Positions 9,820 to 18,196 of a DNA stretch of 39,646 nucleotides are shown here, one piece after another. This DNA comes from a bacterium. GTDB taxonomy: Bacteria > ARS69. Location of the stretch: NCBI GenBank assembly GCA_025774805.1, contig JALGZR010000034.1:1-39646 (forward strand), read 5' to 3'. The notes beneath the pieces are model-generated. The model saw only the letters and a program-made list of their open reading frames with translations. It made no database searches and was not told where the DNA came from. The position numbers and the translations under genes were made by a program. The first letter of the stretch is position 1; every line of letters starts with the position of its first letter.

Positions 9820-11835
9820 ATGTTCGCGCTCGAGAGGCTCCGCCGGGCGGCCGTTCCCGCCGGGGTGTTGCTCCTCGCCGCGGCGATTCGGCTCCGGGGG
9901 ATCGGCTGGGGACTTCCCGAGCTCTACGAAGAGGCGATCCCCTTTCTCCGGGCCTGGACGATGTGGGGCTGGGGCGGATCCGAGGGGATCGACCCGAACC
10001 CCCACTTCTTCCACTATCCGAGCCTCGTCTTCTACCTGCAGTTTCTCGGACAGGGAGGCCTGTACCTCGCCCTCCGGGCGGCCGGAGCCGTCGAGTCCAC
10101 GTTCGATCTCGCGGTGCTCTACGCCGTCGACCGGACACCCTTCGTCGTCGCGGCCCGGGTCGTCACGGTCGCCTGCGCGGTCGGGACCGTGGCGGCGACC
10201 GCGCGCCTGTCCCGGGAGGCCGGATCGAGCGCGGCGCCGTGGGTGCCGGCCCTCCTGCTCGCCGCGAATCCGTACCACGTCACCCGGTCGCAGATGATCG
10301 AGGTCGACGTGCCGTTGACCCTGTTGGCGACCGTGGCGCTCGGGTCCGCCCTGCGGATCGTCTCCGCCCCGACCCGACGGCATCACCTGCTCGCGGGCCT
10401 GGCCGTGGGGCTGTCCGCCTCGGCCAAGTACAACGGAGCCCTGCTGGCGCTTCCGTTGGCGGTCGCGCATCTCCTCGCGCGCCGGGAGGCAAGACGGGCC
10501 GGATCCGCAGAGGCGACCGCGCCTCCGGTCGGGCGGCTCCTCGGCTCTCTCGTCGTCGCCGGGCTCGCGTTCGCCGTCACGTCCCCGTTCGTCCTCCTGG
10601 ATGCGGCCTCCTTCCTCGAGCACTTCAACCGGGAGGCCGTTCACATGCGGGCCGGGCACTTCGGTCGCGAGGAGCTCGCCACGCCCGTGTTCTACCTGCG
10701 CGCTCTGTCGACGAAGGTGCTCGGGATCCCGGCTCTCGCCCTGGCCGGGGGAGGACTGTTCCTCGCCGCCGGCATCCGCCGCCGTCCCGGCGCGATCGTG
10801 ATCGCGTCGTTTCTCGTCCCGTACGCGCTCGTCATCTCCACGTGGGAGATGAAGGCGGACCGCTACCTCCTCCCCCTCCTGCCGGGCGCCCTCGTGCTGG
10901 CGGGGGACGCGCTGACCCGGCTGGCCGCACTCGCCGCCCGGTCCCGGGGGATCGGCGTGCGCTCGGGTCTCGTCCTCGCGGTCGCCGTTCCCCTTCTCCT
11001 GCTGCCCCTGCCCTCCGGCTGGGGCGAGCTCCGCGCGCGCGGGAAGCCCCCCGTCCTCACGCGGGTCAAGTCGTGGATCGAGACGAACGTCCCGAGCGGA
11101 TCCCTCCTCTTCCTGGAGCCGCACGGCCCCCGGCTGCTCGGGCCGCTCGACCTCTGGGCGCTTCCCCCCGAGGTTCGGGCCCGGGTGGCCCACCGACGGG
11201 CCGAAGACGCCTTCTACGCGGTGCAGTGGATTCCGATGTTTCAGGTCGATCCCGAGCGCTCCGCGATCTTCTACGATCTCGCGCCGTGCCGGATCGCGGA
11301 CTACGTCGTCAGCACCCGTGCCACGCGCGCTCGCTACGAGCTCGACCCCGGGCGATTCTCGAGGCAGATCGCCTTCTACACCGCGCTCGACGAGGATTGG
11401 GAACGGCTTCGCGAGTTTCGCGACGGCCCCGGCGGGGAGCCCGAGGTCGTCCTCTACCGGAATCCGCTCCAGTCCGTCCCCTTCGCGCAGCGGGGATCGG
11501 TCGAGGGTCCGATTCCGCTGTCTCCCGTGCCCGGTGCGCCCACCCCGCCCGTCGATCAGTTCTACTTCAATCTCGGGTTGAACTATCAGTTCTTCGGGTA
11601 CCTCGAGGAAGCGGTCGCCAGCTACGAGCATGGTCTGCGATCGCCGCCCGCCGACCCGGAGATGTACGAGCGGCTCGTGACCGGAATCACCTGGTGCCTG
11701 GGGCGCCGCGACCTCGGAAGGGCGGCGGAGTTCGCGGGACGGGCGGCGGAGGCCGCGCCCACGGAGCCGGTCCGGGACCGGCTGCGGCGTCTGCGCGACA
11801 GGATCGGACACGCGGCGGCGGAGGCCGACCGGTGA
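9820..11835 (+). CDS. Glycosyltransferase family 39-like membrane protein with C-terminal TPR-like region
   Basis: 671 residues, predicted polytopic inner-membrane protein of the ArnT/PMT class that moves sugars from polyprenyl-phosphate donors to periplasmic targets. ATG 9820 ([13 protein letters not shown]) was chosen because GAGG lies five bases upstream; the frame extends further but is not protein-like. The first helix is followed by an acidic loop ([15 protein letters not shown]), where the family's catalytic acids lie. About ten hydrophobic segments follow to near residue 420, then a soluble part. The last 90 residues ([26 protein letters not shown]) look like TPR units, unusual for this family. 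The acceptor is unknown. It ends 30 bases from the convergent gene at 11866. Confidence 0.72.
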   Translation: MFALERLRRAAVPAGVLLLAAAIRLRGIGWGLPELYEEAIPFLRAWTMWGWGGSEGIDPNPHFFHYPSLVFYLQFLGQGGLYLALRAAGAVESTFDLAVLYAVDRTPFVVAARVVTVACAVGTVAATARLSREAGSSAAPWVPALLLAANPYHVTRSQMIEVDVPLTLLATVALGSALRIVSAPTRRHHLLAGLAVGLSASAKYNGALLALPLAVAHLLARREARRAGSAEATAPPVGRLLGSLVVAGLAFAVTSPFVLLDAASFLEHFNREAVHMRAGHFGREELATPVFYLRALSTKVLGIPALALAGGGLFLAAGIRRRPGAIVIASFLVPYALVISTWEMKADRYLLPLLPGALVLAGDALTRLAALAARSRGIGVRSGLVLAVAVPLLLLPLPSGWGELRARGKPPVLTRVKSWIETNVPSGSLLFLEPHGPRLLGPLDLWALPPEVRARVAHRRAEDAFYAVQWIPMFQVDPERSAIFYDLAPCRIADYVVSTRATRARYELDPGRFSRQIAFYTALDEDWERLREFRDGPGGEPEVVLYRNPLQSVPFAQRGSVEGPIPLSPVPGAPTPPVDQFYFNLGLNYQFFGYLEEAVASYEHGLRSPPADPEMYERLVTGITWCLGRRDLGRAAEFAGRAAEAAPTEPVRDRLRRLRDRIGHAAAEADR

Positions 11836-11852
11836 CCGGACCGCCCGTCCGG
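11836..11852. terminator. Possible bidirectional hairpin between convergent genes
   Basis: CCGGAC (11836-11841), loop CGCCC, GTCCGG (11847-11852), directly after the TGA at 11833-11835 and just before the opposing stop at 11866. The stem is short and lacks a clear T-run, so termination is only suggested by position. Confidence 0.3.
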
Positions 11853-11865
11853 AGGCCGCTCTATA

Positions 11866-12423
11866 TCAGATCGGCAGCCCGAGGGCCGCGCCGGCGGTCA
11901 GGTATCGGAGGTCGTCGTCCTCGAAGATCACGTTGTGAAGGCGGGCCTCGACCTCCACCAGAAACAGCCCGAGGGGCACGAGGAATCCCAGACCCGCGTT
12001 GAGGTCGAGACCGTGCTCCGTGTCGAGGTCGCCGCCCGGACGGTACCGGGCATACCCGGCCCCTCCGGTGACGAAGAAGGGCGCGACCCGGGAGTAGGCC
12101 CGCACGCCCAGACCCACCTCGAGCAGGGAGGGATCCTCGTCGCTTCCTTGCGCGAGGAGGGCGGACTCGACCGCGGCCTCGTGGGAGAGCGCCGCATACG
12201 ACGCTTCGACGTGGAAGGACAGGAGCTTCCTCTGCCCGAGGACGTTCATCGATTGGAGCTCGGATCGGATTCCGAACCGCGGCGAGGGCTCGACCCAATC
12301 CCCGAAGTCCCCCAGCGGCACCAGGGCGCCGCCGTGGACGGAGAACCGCGACTGGGCGGCCGTGACGTCGGGCCCGAGAAGAAGGCCGGCCGTGACGACC
12401 AGCACGAACGCTCTCCCGATCAT
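11866..12423 (-). CDS. Small outer-membrane β-barrel protein, function unknown
   Basis: 185 residues. ATG 12423 was chosen: GGAGG sits seven bases upstream, and the product then begins with a classic signal peptide, MIGRAFVLVVTAGLLL...VTAAQS, with likely cleavage after TAA or TAAQ. The mature part alternates polar and hydrophobic residues with many aromatic and glycine positions (FSVHGGALVPLGDFG, FFVTGGAGYARYRPGG, LNAGLGFLVPLG) and ends in strand-like LTAGAALGLPI, typical of an eight-stranded barrel. The ligand or role is not apparent. It lies downstream of the TPR gene on the same strand and may share its transcript. Confidence 0.7.
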   Translation of the reverse strand: MIGRAFVLVVTAGLLLGPDVTAAQSRFSVHGGALVPLGDFGDWVEPSPRFGIRSELQSMNVLGQRKLLSFHVEASYAALSHEAAVESALLAQGSDEDPSLLEVGLGVRAYSRVAPFFVTGGAGYARYRPGGDLDTEHGLDLNAGLGFLVPLGLFLVEVEARLHNVIFEDDDLRYLTAGAALGLPI

Positions 12424-12547
12424 GGGATTCCTCCAGACGATGAGTCGGATGGGGTCGACGGGAGGGGTGCTCCCCGTGACGATAGGACGACCGCCTCCTC
12501 CCGGCAAGCCCGGCGGAACGTCGGAGCGCCGCCTCCCGGGGCCTTTC

Positions 12548-13675
12548 TCAGGTCTCGCCGAGGAGCTGCTCGGAGCGGCGGTAGGCCTCGCGCGCCTCGT
12601 TGGTCGCCCCCTTCTTGTCGTACGCGATGCCGAGACGGTAATAGGCGCGTCCGTTGTCGGGCGCGAGGGCGATCGTCCTTTCGAACGCGGTGATGGCCTC
12701 GTCCACGTCGTCCAGACGGTTGTAGATGCATCCGAGGCTGTAGTAGCAGCGGGGATCATCGGGGAAGATCTCGAGAGCGGCCCGGAACTCCTTCACCGCC
12801 TTCGTGTAGAGGCCCTTCTTCTGATAGGCGTCGCCCAGCGAGTAGTGGACCCGGGCGCTCTCCGGCGCGACCTCCGCGGCCCGCCGGAGCTCGGTGATGG
12901 CCTCCTCGTGCATCCCCCGGTCGAGGAACGCGATGCCGAGGTTGTAGCGGGCCTCGGCGTTGCGGGGATCCAGCCGCAGGGCGGTCGCGAACTCTTCGAT
13001 GGCATCGTCGTAGAGCTTGTGCTCTCCGTAGAGCGCGCCGAGATTCGAGTGCCATTCCGCCCGCTCCGGCTCGAGCGAGACCGCCTTCTTCAGCTCGAGA
13101 ATCGCCTGCTCGAACTCGCCGCACCGGTCGAGCAACACTCCGAGATTCCCGTGGGCGCGGGCGAAGTCGGGGTCCCTCTCGAGCGCCTGCAGGTACGCCG
13201 CCCGCGCCTCCTCGTCCCTGTCGTTGCGGGCACACGTCACGCCGAGGTGGTAGTGAGCCTCGGCCGACATGGGATCGAGCTCGATCGCCTTGCGGTGATG
13301 GACCAGCGCCTCGTCGAGCATTCCCGCCAGATCGAGGGCTTTCGCGTACTGGGTGTGGTGACGGGGCTCGTCGGGAGCGAGGGCGAGGCAGCGCGAGAAG
13401 TAGTCGATGGCCTCCGGGATTGCCCCCGCCTTCCGGGCGGCGATCCCGCACCGGAGGGCGGGCCCGGGATCGTCGGGAAGGAGATCGGCGTAGCGGCGGT
13501 ACGCGTTGAAGGCCCCCTCGTGGTCGCCGGCGTCGCTGCACGCCTCGGCGAGGCGCCTCCAGTTGCCCGGATCGGTCGCGCCCCGCCCGCGAACGCGTCG
13601 CTCCGCCTCCTGGACCTCACGGGGCGGCCCCGGCTTCGGTTTCCGGTTGCGTCTCCAATCCAGCTTGCCGAGCAC
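12548..13675 (-). CDS. Tetratricopeptide repeat protein
   Basis: 375 residues made almost wholly of TPR units. About nine or ten 34-residue repeats run from residue 35 to the end, with usual wording such as AEAHYHLGVTCARNDRDEEA, AEARYNLGIAFLDRGMHEEA and GRAYYRLGIAYDKKGATNEA. No signal peptide or membrane segment is seen, so it is probably a cytoplasmic scaffold. Start is GTG 13675 with GGAGGGGG upstream. It lies 160 bases downstream of the MglA gene on the same strand, so a link to MglA-dependent polarity or motility is possible but unproven. TPR content alone does not give a partner. Confidence 0.8.
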   Translation of the reverse strand: MLGKLDWRRNRKPKPGPPREVQEAERRVRGRGATDPGNWRRLAEACSDAGDHEGAFNAYRRYADLLPDDPGPALRCGIAARKAGAIPEAIDYFSRCLALAPDEPRHHTQYAKALDLAGMLDEALVHHRKAIELDPMSAEAHYHLGVTCARNDRDEEARAAYLQALERDPDFARAHGNLGVLLDRCGEFEQAILELKKAVSLEPERAEWHSNLGALYGEHKLYDDAIEEFATALRLDPRNAEARYNLGIAFLDRGMHEEAITELRRAAEVAPESARVHYSLGDAYQKKGLYTKAVKEFRAALEIFPDDPRCYYSLGCIYNRLDDVDEAITAFERTIALAPDNGRAYYRLGIAYDKKGATNEAREAYRRSEQLLGET

Positions 13676-13835
13676 CGCAATCCCCCTCCCCGCATCGCGC
13701 TGTTCTTCCCCGGGCTCGACCGAGGGGCTCGAACGAACCGCTCGGGCCGCAGCCTACCGGGGAGGTTCGATGGGGTCAAGCGGGCCGGGCAACCCGCTCG
13801 CCGCGGCTGCGGTCGAGCCGGGCGAGAGGGGGCGG

Positions 13836-14813
13836 CTAACCCTCGGGTCGGATCTCGAGATCCAGGACGAGGCGGATCCGACGCGCGCCCTGCGCCAGTT
13901 CGGCCCGGGGCACGGGGAGAACGAGCGACTTCTCGAGAACGAGCGGGGAGGGATCACCGACACCGCCCGCCAGGGAGGGGGTCCCCGCGAGGGGAGCGCG
14001 AGCCGGCGCACCGATCGGCGCCGCCAGAGGGGTGACCGACATCGCCCCGACCGTCGCCGCGACCGGCTCGGCGGCAGGTCGAGGCACGACGCCCGAAGCC
14101 CCCGGAACCGCGGCCGGGGATGCGGACGCGGGGATCGGCGCCGGGCGGGCCGGAGTCACGGGGGTCGGTGCCGCCGAAGGAGCGGCCGGGATCGCGGGCC
14201 GCACCTGCGACCGGGGGGCGTCTCCCCGGAGCTGTCCCTCCAGACGGTGCATCAGCATCTCGGAGACCTTCTCGAACGCCTCGAACACCCCCTCGCCGGT
14301 CACCGCGACCTGGCCGAAACTCGGAACGCCGTGGGGATTGAGCTCCCGGTCGAGCTCCTCGATCGACATCGCGTCCGGCATGTCCCGCTTGTTGTAGCCG
14401 ATGACCCAGGGCAGGTCGTCGAGACACATGCCGTACTCGAGGAGGTTCGTCCGGAGGTTGCGCAGGCTGTCGATGTTCGCGGCGAGCTGCGAGCGCTGGG
14501 AGTCCGCCACGAACACGATCGCGTCGGCTCCCTTGAGGACGAGCTTCCGGGTCGCGTTGTAGTAGACCTGACCGGGCACGGTGTAGAGGAGGAACCGGAC
14601 CTTGAAGTCCCCGATCATTCCCCGGCTGATCGGGAGCAAATCGAAGAAGAGGGTCCGCTCGGCCTTGGTCTTCATCGAGACCATCTTTCCCCGCGTGGTG
14701 GACGGGGTCTGGCCGTAGATGTGCTCGAGATTCGTCGTCTTCCCCGAAAGCGCGGGTCCGTAGTAGACGATCTTTCCGCTGAGCTCGCGTCCCGTGTAGT
14801 TGAAGACGACCAT
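13836..14813 (-). CDS. MglA-like small GTPase with long C-terminal extension
   Basis: 325 residues. Residues 1-200 form a bacterial Ras-like MglA GTPase, the cytoplasmic switch that sets cell polarity for gliding and twitching. P-loop GPALSGKTT is 19-27, the TVPGQ motif gives Gln82 (the position of the catalytic Gln in MglA), and NKRD is 141-144. ATG 14813 has GAGAGAGG just upstream and places MVVFNYTGRELSGKIVYYG at the normal MglA start. Typical MglA stops near 195; here about 125 more residues follow, first Pro/Ala-rich (200-290), then a compact end with RIRLVLDLEIRPEG. No MglB partner is in the window, but two PilT ATPases are encoded 8 kb away. Confidence 0.9.
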   Translation of the reverse strand: MVVFNYTGRELSGKIVYYGPALSGKTTNLEHIYGQTPSTTRGKMVSMKTKAERTLFFDLLPISRGMIGDFKVRFLLYTVPGQVYYNATRKLVLKGADAIVFVADSQRSQLAANIDSLRNLRTNLLEYGMCLDDLPWVIGYNKRDMPDAMSIEELDRELNPHGVPSFGQVAVTGEGVFEAFEKVSEMLMHRLEGQLRGDAPRSQVRPAIPAAPSAAPTPVTPARPAPIPASASPAAVPGASGVVPRPAAEPVAATVGAMSVTPLAAPIGAPARAPLAGTPSLAGGVGDPSPLVLEKSLVLPVPRAELAQGARRIRLVLDLEIRPEG

Positions 14814-15141
14814 GATGGACCTCTCTCCTGCTCGGTTGCCGACCCGGCTCCCCGCCGGGTCCGCAGCACACTGCGGACTCTCCGTGGCCGTGTGAACACG
14901 CAAGGCCTGTGCCGACTTCGATCCTCGGAGCCCCACGCCGGTTCAGGGACTCAACCCGTTGGCCCGACTCGCATTGGGCGGTCGGCCGGCCGGGACCGGT
15001 CGGCGGTCCCACTGCCCCGACGGCGTGCATCCTGCGAATCGCCGCACCCTGCAACGCCAGGAAGGGTCGCGTCTTGACATGGAATCCGGCGACTGAGACG
15101 TTTTCCCGACCCCCGCCGGGAACGGGCATGGACACCAAGGA
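14814..15141. other. Divergent spacer between the mglA-like and acyltransferase genes
   Basis: About 330 bases without a supported gene. It should hold promoters for both directions. On the plus strand TTGACA at 15074-15079 is an ideal -35 box, but the hexamer 17 bases on (GACGTT) is a poor -10. A hairpin GGGACC (14992-14997) / GGTCCC (15005-15010) is also present. Short open frames here have no coding character that I can support. Confidence 0.4.
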
Positions 15142-16011
15142 GTGGAGTTGCTCCTCGCGTTTCTCACCGGTTTGGCTCGGCGCATTCCCCTTCGAGTCGG
15201 ATACCGGCTCGCCGACCTGGCGTCCGAGGCCCATCTCCTGCTCTTTCCCCGGCGGCGGATCGCGGTCGAGGAGAATCTGCAGGTCCTCCGCGGGTACGAT
15301 CGCGACGGCCGGGCGCTCGTGCGACAGGTCTTTCGCAACTACGGGCGCTACCTCTTCGAGCTCCTCCGGGGCCCCGACGTCCCCGAGATGAGGGTCGTCT
15401 TCCAGGGGCGGGAGATCCTGCGCCGCGCCCTGTCCGCGGGCCGGGGAGTGGTTTTCGCGCACCTCCACACGGGCAACTTCGACGTCGCCGGAGTCCGGAT
15501 CGCCCGGGAGGGGCTGAGGATCAACACGGTGTCCGGGATCCGGCTGACCCGGGGGTGGACGGAGGAGCTCACCCGGAGGCACGAGGAGTGCGGGATTCGG
15601 GTGATCCGGCCGGAGGGCTCGGTGACTCGGGAGCTGGGCCGGGGGCTCGGGAGGAACGAGGCGGTCGCCCTTCCCCTCGACGGAAACGTGTTCCGCCGCG
15701 GGATCGCAGTTCCCCTGTGTGGACGCGTGATCGAGCTGCCGACCGGCCCGGTCCGCCTGGCCGGGCGCTTCGGGGCCCCCCTGATTCCCGTGTATTGCGT
15801 TCGCGACGGTGACCGGACTATGGTGACCCGGTTCCTACCCGAGGTGCCGGTGGAATCGACCTCGGAGGAGTCGGTGCGGCGGGCCATGGTCCTGCTGGCC
15901 GACCGGTTGGGACGGTCCCTCGAAGACCACCCGGAGCAGTGGATGATCTTCCGGCGGTTCTTCGCCCTGGGGTCGGAGGAGCCGTCGTCGAGCGCGGAGG
16001 AGGCGGCGTGA
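15142..16011 (+). CDS. LpxL/PatA-superfamily lipid acyltransferase
   Basis: 289 residues. Member of the lysophospholipid acyltransferase superfamily (lipid A LpxL/HtrB, actinobacterial PatA), acting at the inner membrane. A hydrophobic N-terminus is followed by the HxxxxD catalytic motif in HLHTGNFD (H109, D114), then RPEGSVTRELGRGL and ALPLDGNVFRRGIAVPLCG, and the end RPEQW-type motif DHPEQWMIFRRFF seen in LpxL. The start is uncertain: GTG 15142 is used, but TTG 15148 has AAGGAG five bases upstream. Its stop overlaps the start of the next glycosyltransferase gene (GTGA), so the two are co-translated. That pairing resembles PatA-PimA and suggests a glycolipid substrate rather than lipid A. 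Confidence 0.85.
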   Translation: MELLLAFLTGLARRIPLRVGYRLADLASEAHLLLFPRRRIAVEENLQVLRGYDRDGRALVRQVFRNYGRYLFELLRGPDVPEMRVVFQGREILRRALSAGRGVVFAHLHTGNFDVAGVRIAREGLRINTVSGIRLTRGWTEELTRRHEECGIRVIRPEGSVTRELGRGLGRNEAVALPLDGNVFRRGIAVPLCGRVIELPTGPVRLAGRFGAPLIPVYCVRDGDRTMVTRFLPEVPVESTSEESVRRAMVLLADRLGRSLEDHPEQWMIFRRFFALGSEEPSSSAEEAA

Positions 16012-17144
16012 GGATCGCGATCGTGACGCAGCCGTACTACCCGCAGAACGGGGGCGTCTCGGAGAACGTGCACTACACCGCGAGGGAGCTCCGAGGGCTC
16101 GGTCACGAGGTGGACATCATCACCTCCCGGTTTCGAACCGAGCGGCAGAGTCAGAACGGTGTCCGACGCATCGGCCACAACATCCTGCTCCCCCACCTGG
16201 GCGCGTTCGCCAACGTCAATGCCGGCTTCCGTCTCGGCCGGGAGATGGAGCGGATCTACGGCTCGGCGGACTACGACGTGGTTCACGTCCAAGAGCCGCT
16301 CTCTCCCACGCTTCCACTGGTGGCCATCGAGCGCGCGCCGGAGAACGCCGTCGTCGTGGGGACCTTCCACGCCTCCTCGCCCCAGGCCGTCGGGTACCGG
16401 CTGGCGCGACCGTTCCTTCAGCGTCACTCCCAGCGGCTCGACGGCCGGATCGCGGTCTCCCAAGCCGCGCGCCGTTTCATCGCCCGCTACTTCGACGAGG
16501 AGTACCGGATCATCCCCAACGGCGTGGACCCCGGGCGATTCCACCCCGGCGTGGATCCTCTGCAGGACTACGGATCGGACCGCCCCACGATTCTCTTCGT
16601 CGGACGCTTCTATCCGCGCAAGGGCCTGCCCATCCTCCTCTCCGCCCTTCCCCGAATCGCGAGCCGGATTCCCCGACTGCGGGTGCTCGTCGTCGGGGGG
16701 GGGCCTCTCGGGCCCTGGTTTCGCTTCCTGGCCCGGTCGGCGCCCTGCGAGATCCGATTCCTGGGGGAGCTCGACGCCGGGGAGATTCCCCGCGCCTATC
16801 GCACGGCCGACGTCTTCGCGGCTCCCTCGACCGGACAGGAGAGCTTCGGCATCGTCCACCTGGAGGCCATGGCCTCGGGCGTACCGATCGTCGCGAGCGA
16901 CATCGAGGGCTACCGGGAGATCCTCGACTCGGGCCGGGAGGCCATCCTGTTCCCCAACCGGGACCCCGTCGCCCTGGCCGACGCCGTGATCCGCGTCCTG
17001 ACCGACCCCCTTCTGAGTCGCTCGATGGCCCTCGCAGGGAGGGAGAAGGCGTTGCGCTTCTCGTGGGCCACGGTCGCGCGGGAACTGGAGACCTACTTCT
17101 TCGATCTCCTCGACCGGAAGCAGCGGATCCGCCTCGCGTCCTAG
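16008..17144 (+). CDS. GT4 glycosyltransferase, PimA-like
   Basis: 378 residues, GT-B fold retaining glycosyltransferase. Start GTG 16008 overlaps the upstream stop (GTGA) and has GGAGGAGG before it. The N-terminal domain begins VRIAIVTQPYYPQNGGVSENVHYTARELRGLGH, as in PimA and related mannosyltransferases. The donor domain has PTILFVGRFYPRKGLPILL and the E(x7)E-type motif in TGQESFGIVHLEAMASGVP. A NDP-sugar, probably GDP-mannose, would be transferred to a lipid at the membrane face; the exact acceptor is inferred from the neighbouring acyltransferase. The TAG stop (17142-17144) forms the first bases of repeat element B. Confidence 0.9.
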   Translation: MRIAIVTQPYYPQNGGVSENVHYTARELRGLGHEVDIITSRFRTERQSQNGVRRIGHNILLPHLGAFANVNAGFRLGREMERIYGSADYDVVHVQEPLSPTLPLVAIERAPENAVVVGTFHASSPQAVGYRLARPFLQRHSQRLDGRIAVSQAARRFIARYFDEEYRIIPNGVDPGRFHPGVDPLQDYGSDRPTILFVGRFYPRKGLPILLSALPRIASRIPRLRVLVVGGGPLGPWFRFLARSAPCEIRFLGELDAGEIPRAYRTADVFAAPSTGQESFGIVHLEAMASGVPIVASDIEGYREILDSGREAILFPNRDPVALADAVIRVLTDPLLSRSMALAGREKALRFSWATVARELETYFFDLLDRKQRIRLAS

Positions 17145-17170
17145 CCCGCATTTCTCACCAGGCTCGTCCC
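17142..17170 (+). repeat. Palindromic element, copy B (single arm)
   Basis: Begins with the stop codon TAG of the preceding gene, then CCCGCATTTCTCACCAGG and CTCGTC, matching the left arm of copies C and D. No matching right arm occurs in the following 130 bases, so this is a remnant or solo arm. Confidence 0.75.
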
Positions 17171-17223
17171 CGCCTCCGACCCGATGCGCTCCGCCCCGCC
17201 GCGGCGGGCCCCGCACCGCGTCG

Positions 17224-17257
17224 ACAAAAGAGGCCCCGGGACCGAGGTCCCGGGGCC
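17224..17257 (-). terminator. Rho-independent terminator of the SWIB gene
   Basis: Perfect 11-bp stem GGCCCCGGGAC (17232-17242), loop CGAG, GTCCCGGGGCC (17247-17257). Read on the minus strand it is followed by CTCTTTTG, a short T-run, about 25 bases past the SWIB stop at 17283. Confidence 0.8.
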
Positions 17258-17282
17258 ACTTCGGATCGGGTCGATCGGGCGA

Positions 17283-17945
17283 TCAGGTCACGTGCTTCGA
17301 GACGAGCTTCGTCATCTCGAACATGCTCACCTGGCGCTTGCCGCCGAACACTTTCCGCAGCTTCTCGTCCGCATTGATGTTCCGCCGGTTGACGTTGTCC
17401 TGAAGCTTGTGCCGCTTGATGTAGTCCCACAGCTTCTTCGTGATCTCGGTTCGAGGCAGGGGCTTCGAACCGACGACCGCCGCGAGATCGGCGTCCGGCG
17501 TCAGCGGACGCATGAACGCCGGGTTCGGCTTCCGCTTGGATTTCACCTTGCGCTTGGTCTTGCGCTTGGCCTTGGCCTTCACCTTCCGCTTGACCTTGGT
17601 CTTGCGCTTGGTCTTCCGCTTCGCCTTGGCCTTGGTGCGGCGCTTGGTCTTCCGCTTCGCCTTGGCCTTGGTCTTGCGCTTGGTCTTCCGTTTGGCCTTG
17701 GCCTTCGTGCGGCGCTTGGTCTTCCGCTTGGCCTTGGCTTTCGTGCGGCGCTTGGTCTTCCGCTTGGCCTTGGCTTTCGTGCGGCGCTTGGTCTTCCGCT
17801 TCGCCTTGGCCTTCGTCTTGCGCTTGGCCTTGGCTTTCGTGCGGCGCTTGGTCTTCCGCTTCGCCTTGGCCTTCGTCTTGCGCTTGGCCTTCGACTTCGC
17901 CTTCCGTCTGGACTTCGCCTTGGACCGTGACTTGGCCATCGCCAC
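17283..17945 (-). CDS. SWIB-domain protein with histone-like Lys/Arg-repeat N-terminal tail
   Basis: About 220 residues. Residues 1-137 (counting from ATG 17939) are almost only Lys, Arg, Ala and Thr: KAKAKRKT occurs nine times, mostly alternating with KRRT or KRKT. Residues 138-218 form a SWIB/MDM2-like domain (PNPAFMRPLTPDADLAAVVG, ELTKKLWDYIK-like EITKKLWDYIKRHKLQD, then RRNINADEKLRKVFGG). SWIB domains occur in eukaryotic chromatin remodellers and in some bacteria, including chlamydiae. The tail should bind DNA non-specifically, so a nucleoid-associated role is likely. GTG 17945 is preferred as start because AGGAGG lies seven bases upstream; ATG 17939 is the alternative. A strong terminator follows the gene. 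Confidence 0.88.
   Translation of the reverse strand: MAMAKSRSKAKSRRKAKSKAKRKTKAKAKRKTKRRTKAKAKRKTKAKAKRKTKRRTKAKAKRKTKRRTKAKAKRKTKRRTKAKAKRKTKRKTKAKAKRKTKRRTKAKAKRKTKRKTKVKRKVKAKAKRKTKRKVKSKRKPNPAFMRPLTPDADLAAVVGSKPLPRTEITKKLWDYIKRHKLQDNVNRRNINADEKLRKVFGGKRQVSMFEMTKLVSKHVT
17556..17873 (-). repeat. Intragenic tandem repeat coding the Lys/Arg-rich tail
   Basis: Mostly 36-base units coding KAKAKRKT plus KRRT or KRKT, with one 24-base unit. Units differ mainly at third codon positions, so the protein pattern is kept. Copy number may vary between strains and may be prone to assembly collapse. Confidence 0.85.
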
Positions 17946-18196
17946 CGCGATACCTCCTGGAAGCGGGGAATCGGAAACACACCCGTGACGGACACGCCGC
18001 AAAATTGGACCGGAAGCGGTGGGAAGACAAGCTTTTTTGGCAGGGTCGAGAGGAAATCGTCACCCCTCGCCGCGACGGCCGCGGCCGCGCCTCGGGTCCG
18101 GCGGGGGCGTCGCCGGACGCCACCACGGCGAAGTCACCCCACTCCTGGACGGGACCCCGAGGCCGTGAGACCATGCGGCCCGGCCGGGAGGTGTCC

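Noticed and set aside
6607-11811. Single 1734-codon minus-strand open frame through uvrA
   Set aside because: Only the part from 9561 down is UvrA. The upstream 750 codons are antisense to the glycosyltransferase gene and have low-complexity Arg/Gly/Pro composition, a GC-driven shadow.
17556-17873. CRISPR-like array of regular repeats
   Set aside because: The repeats are contiguous, in frame and code the Lys/Arg tail of the SWIB protein; there are no spacers.
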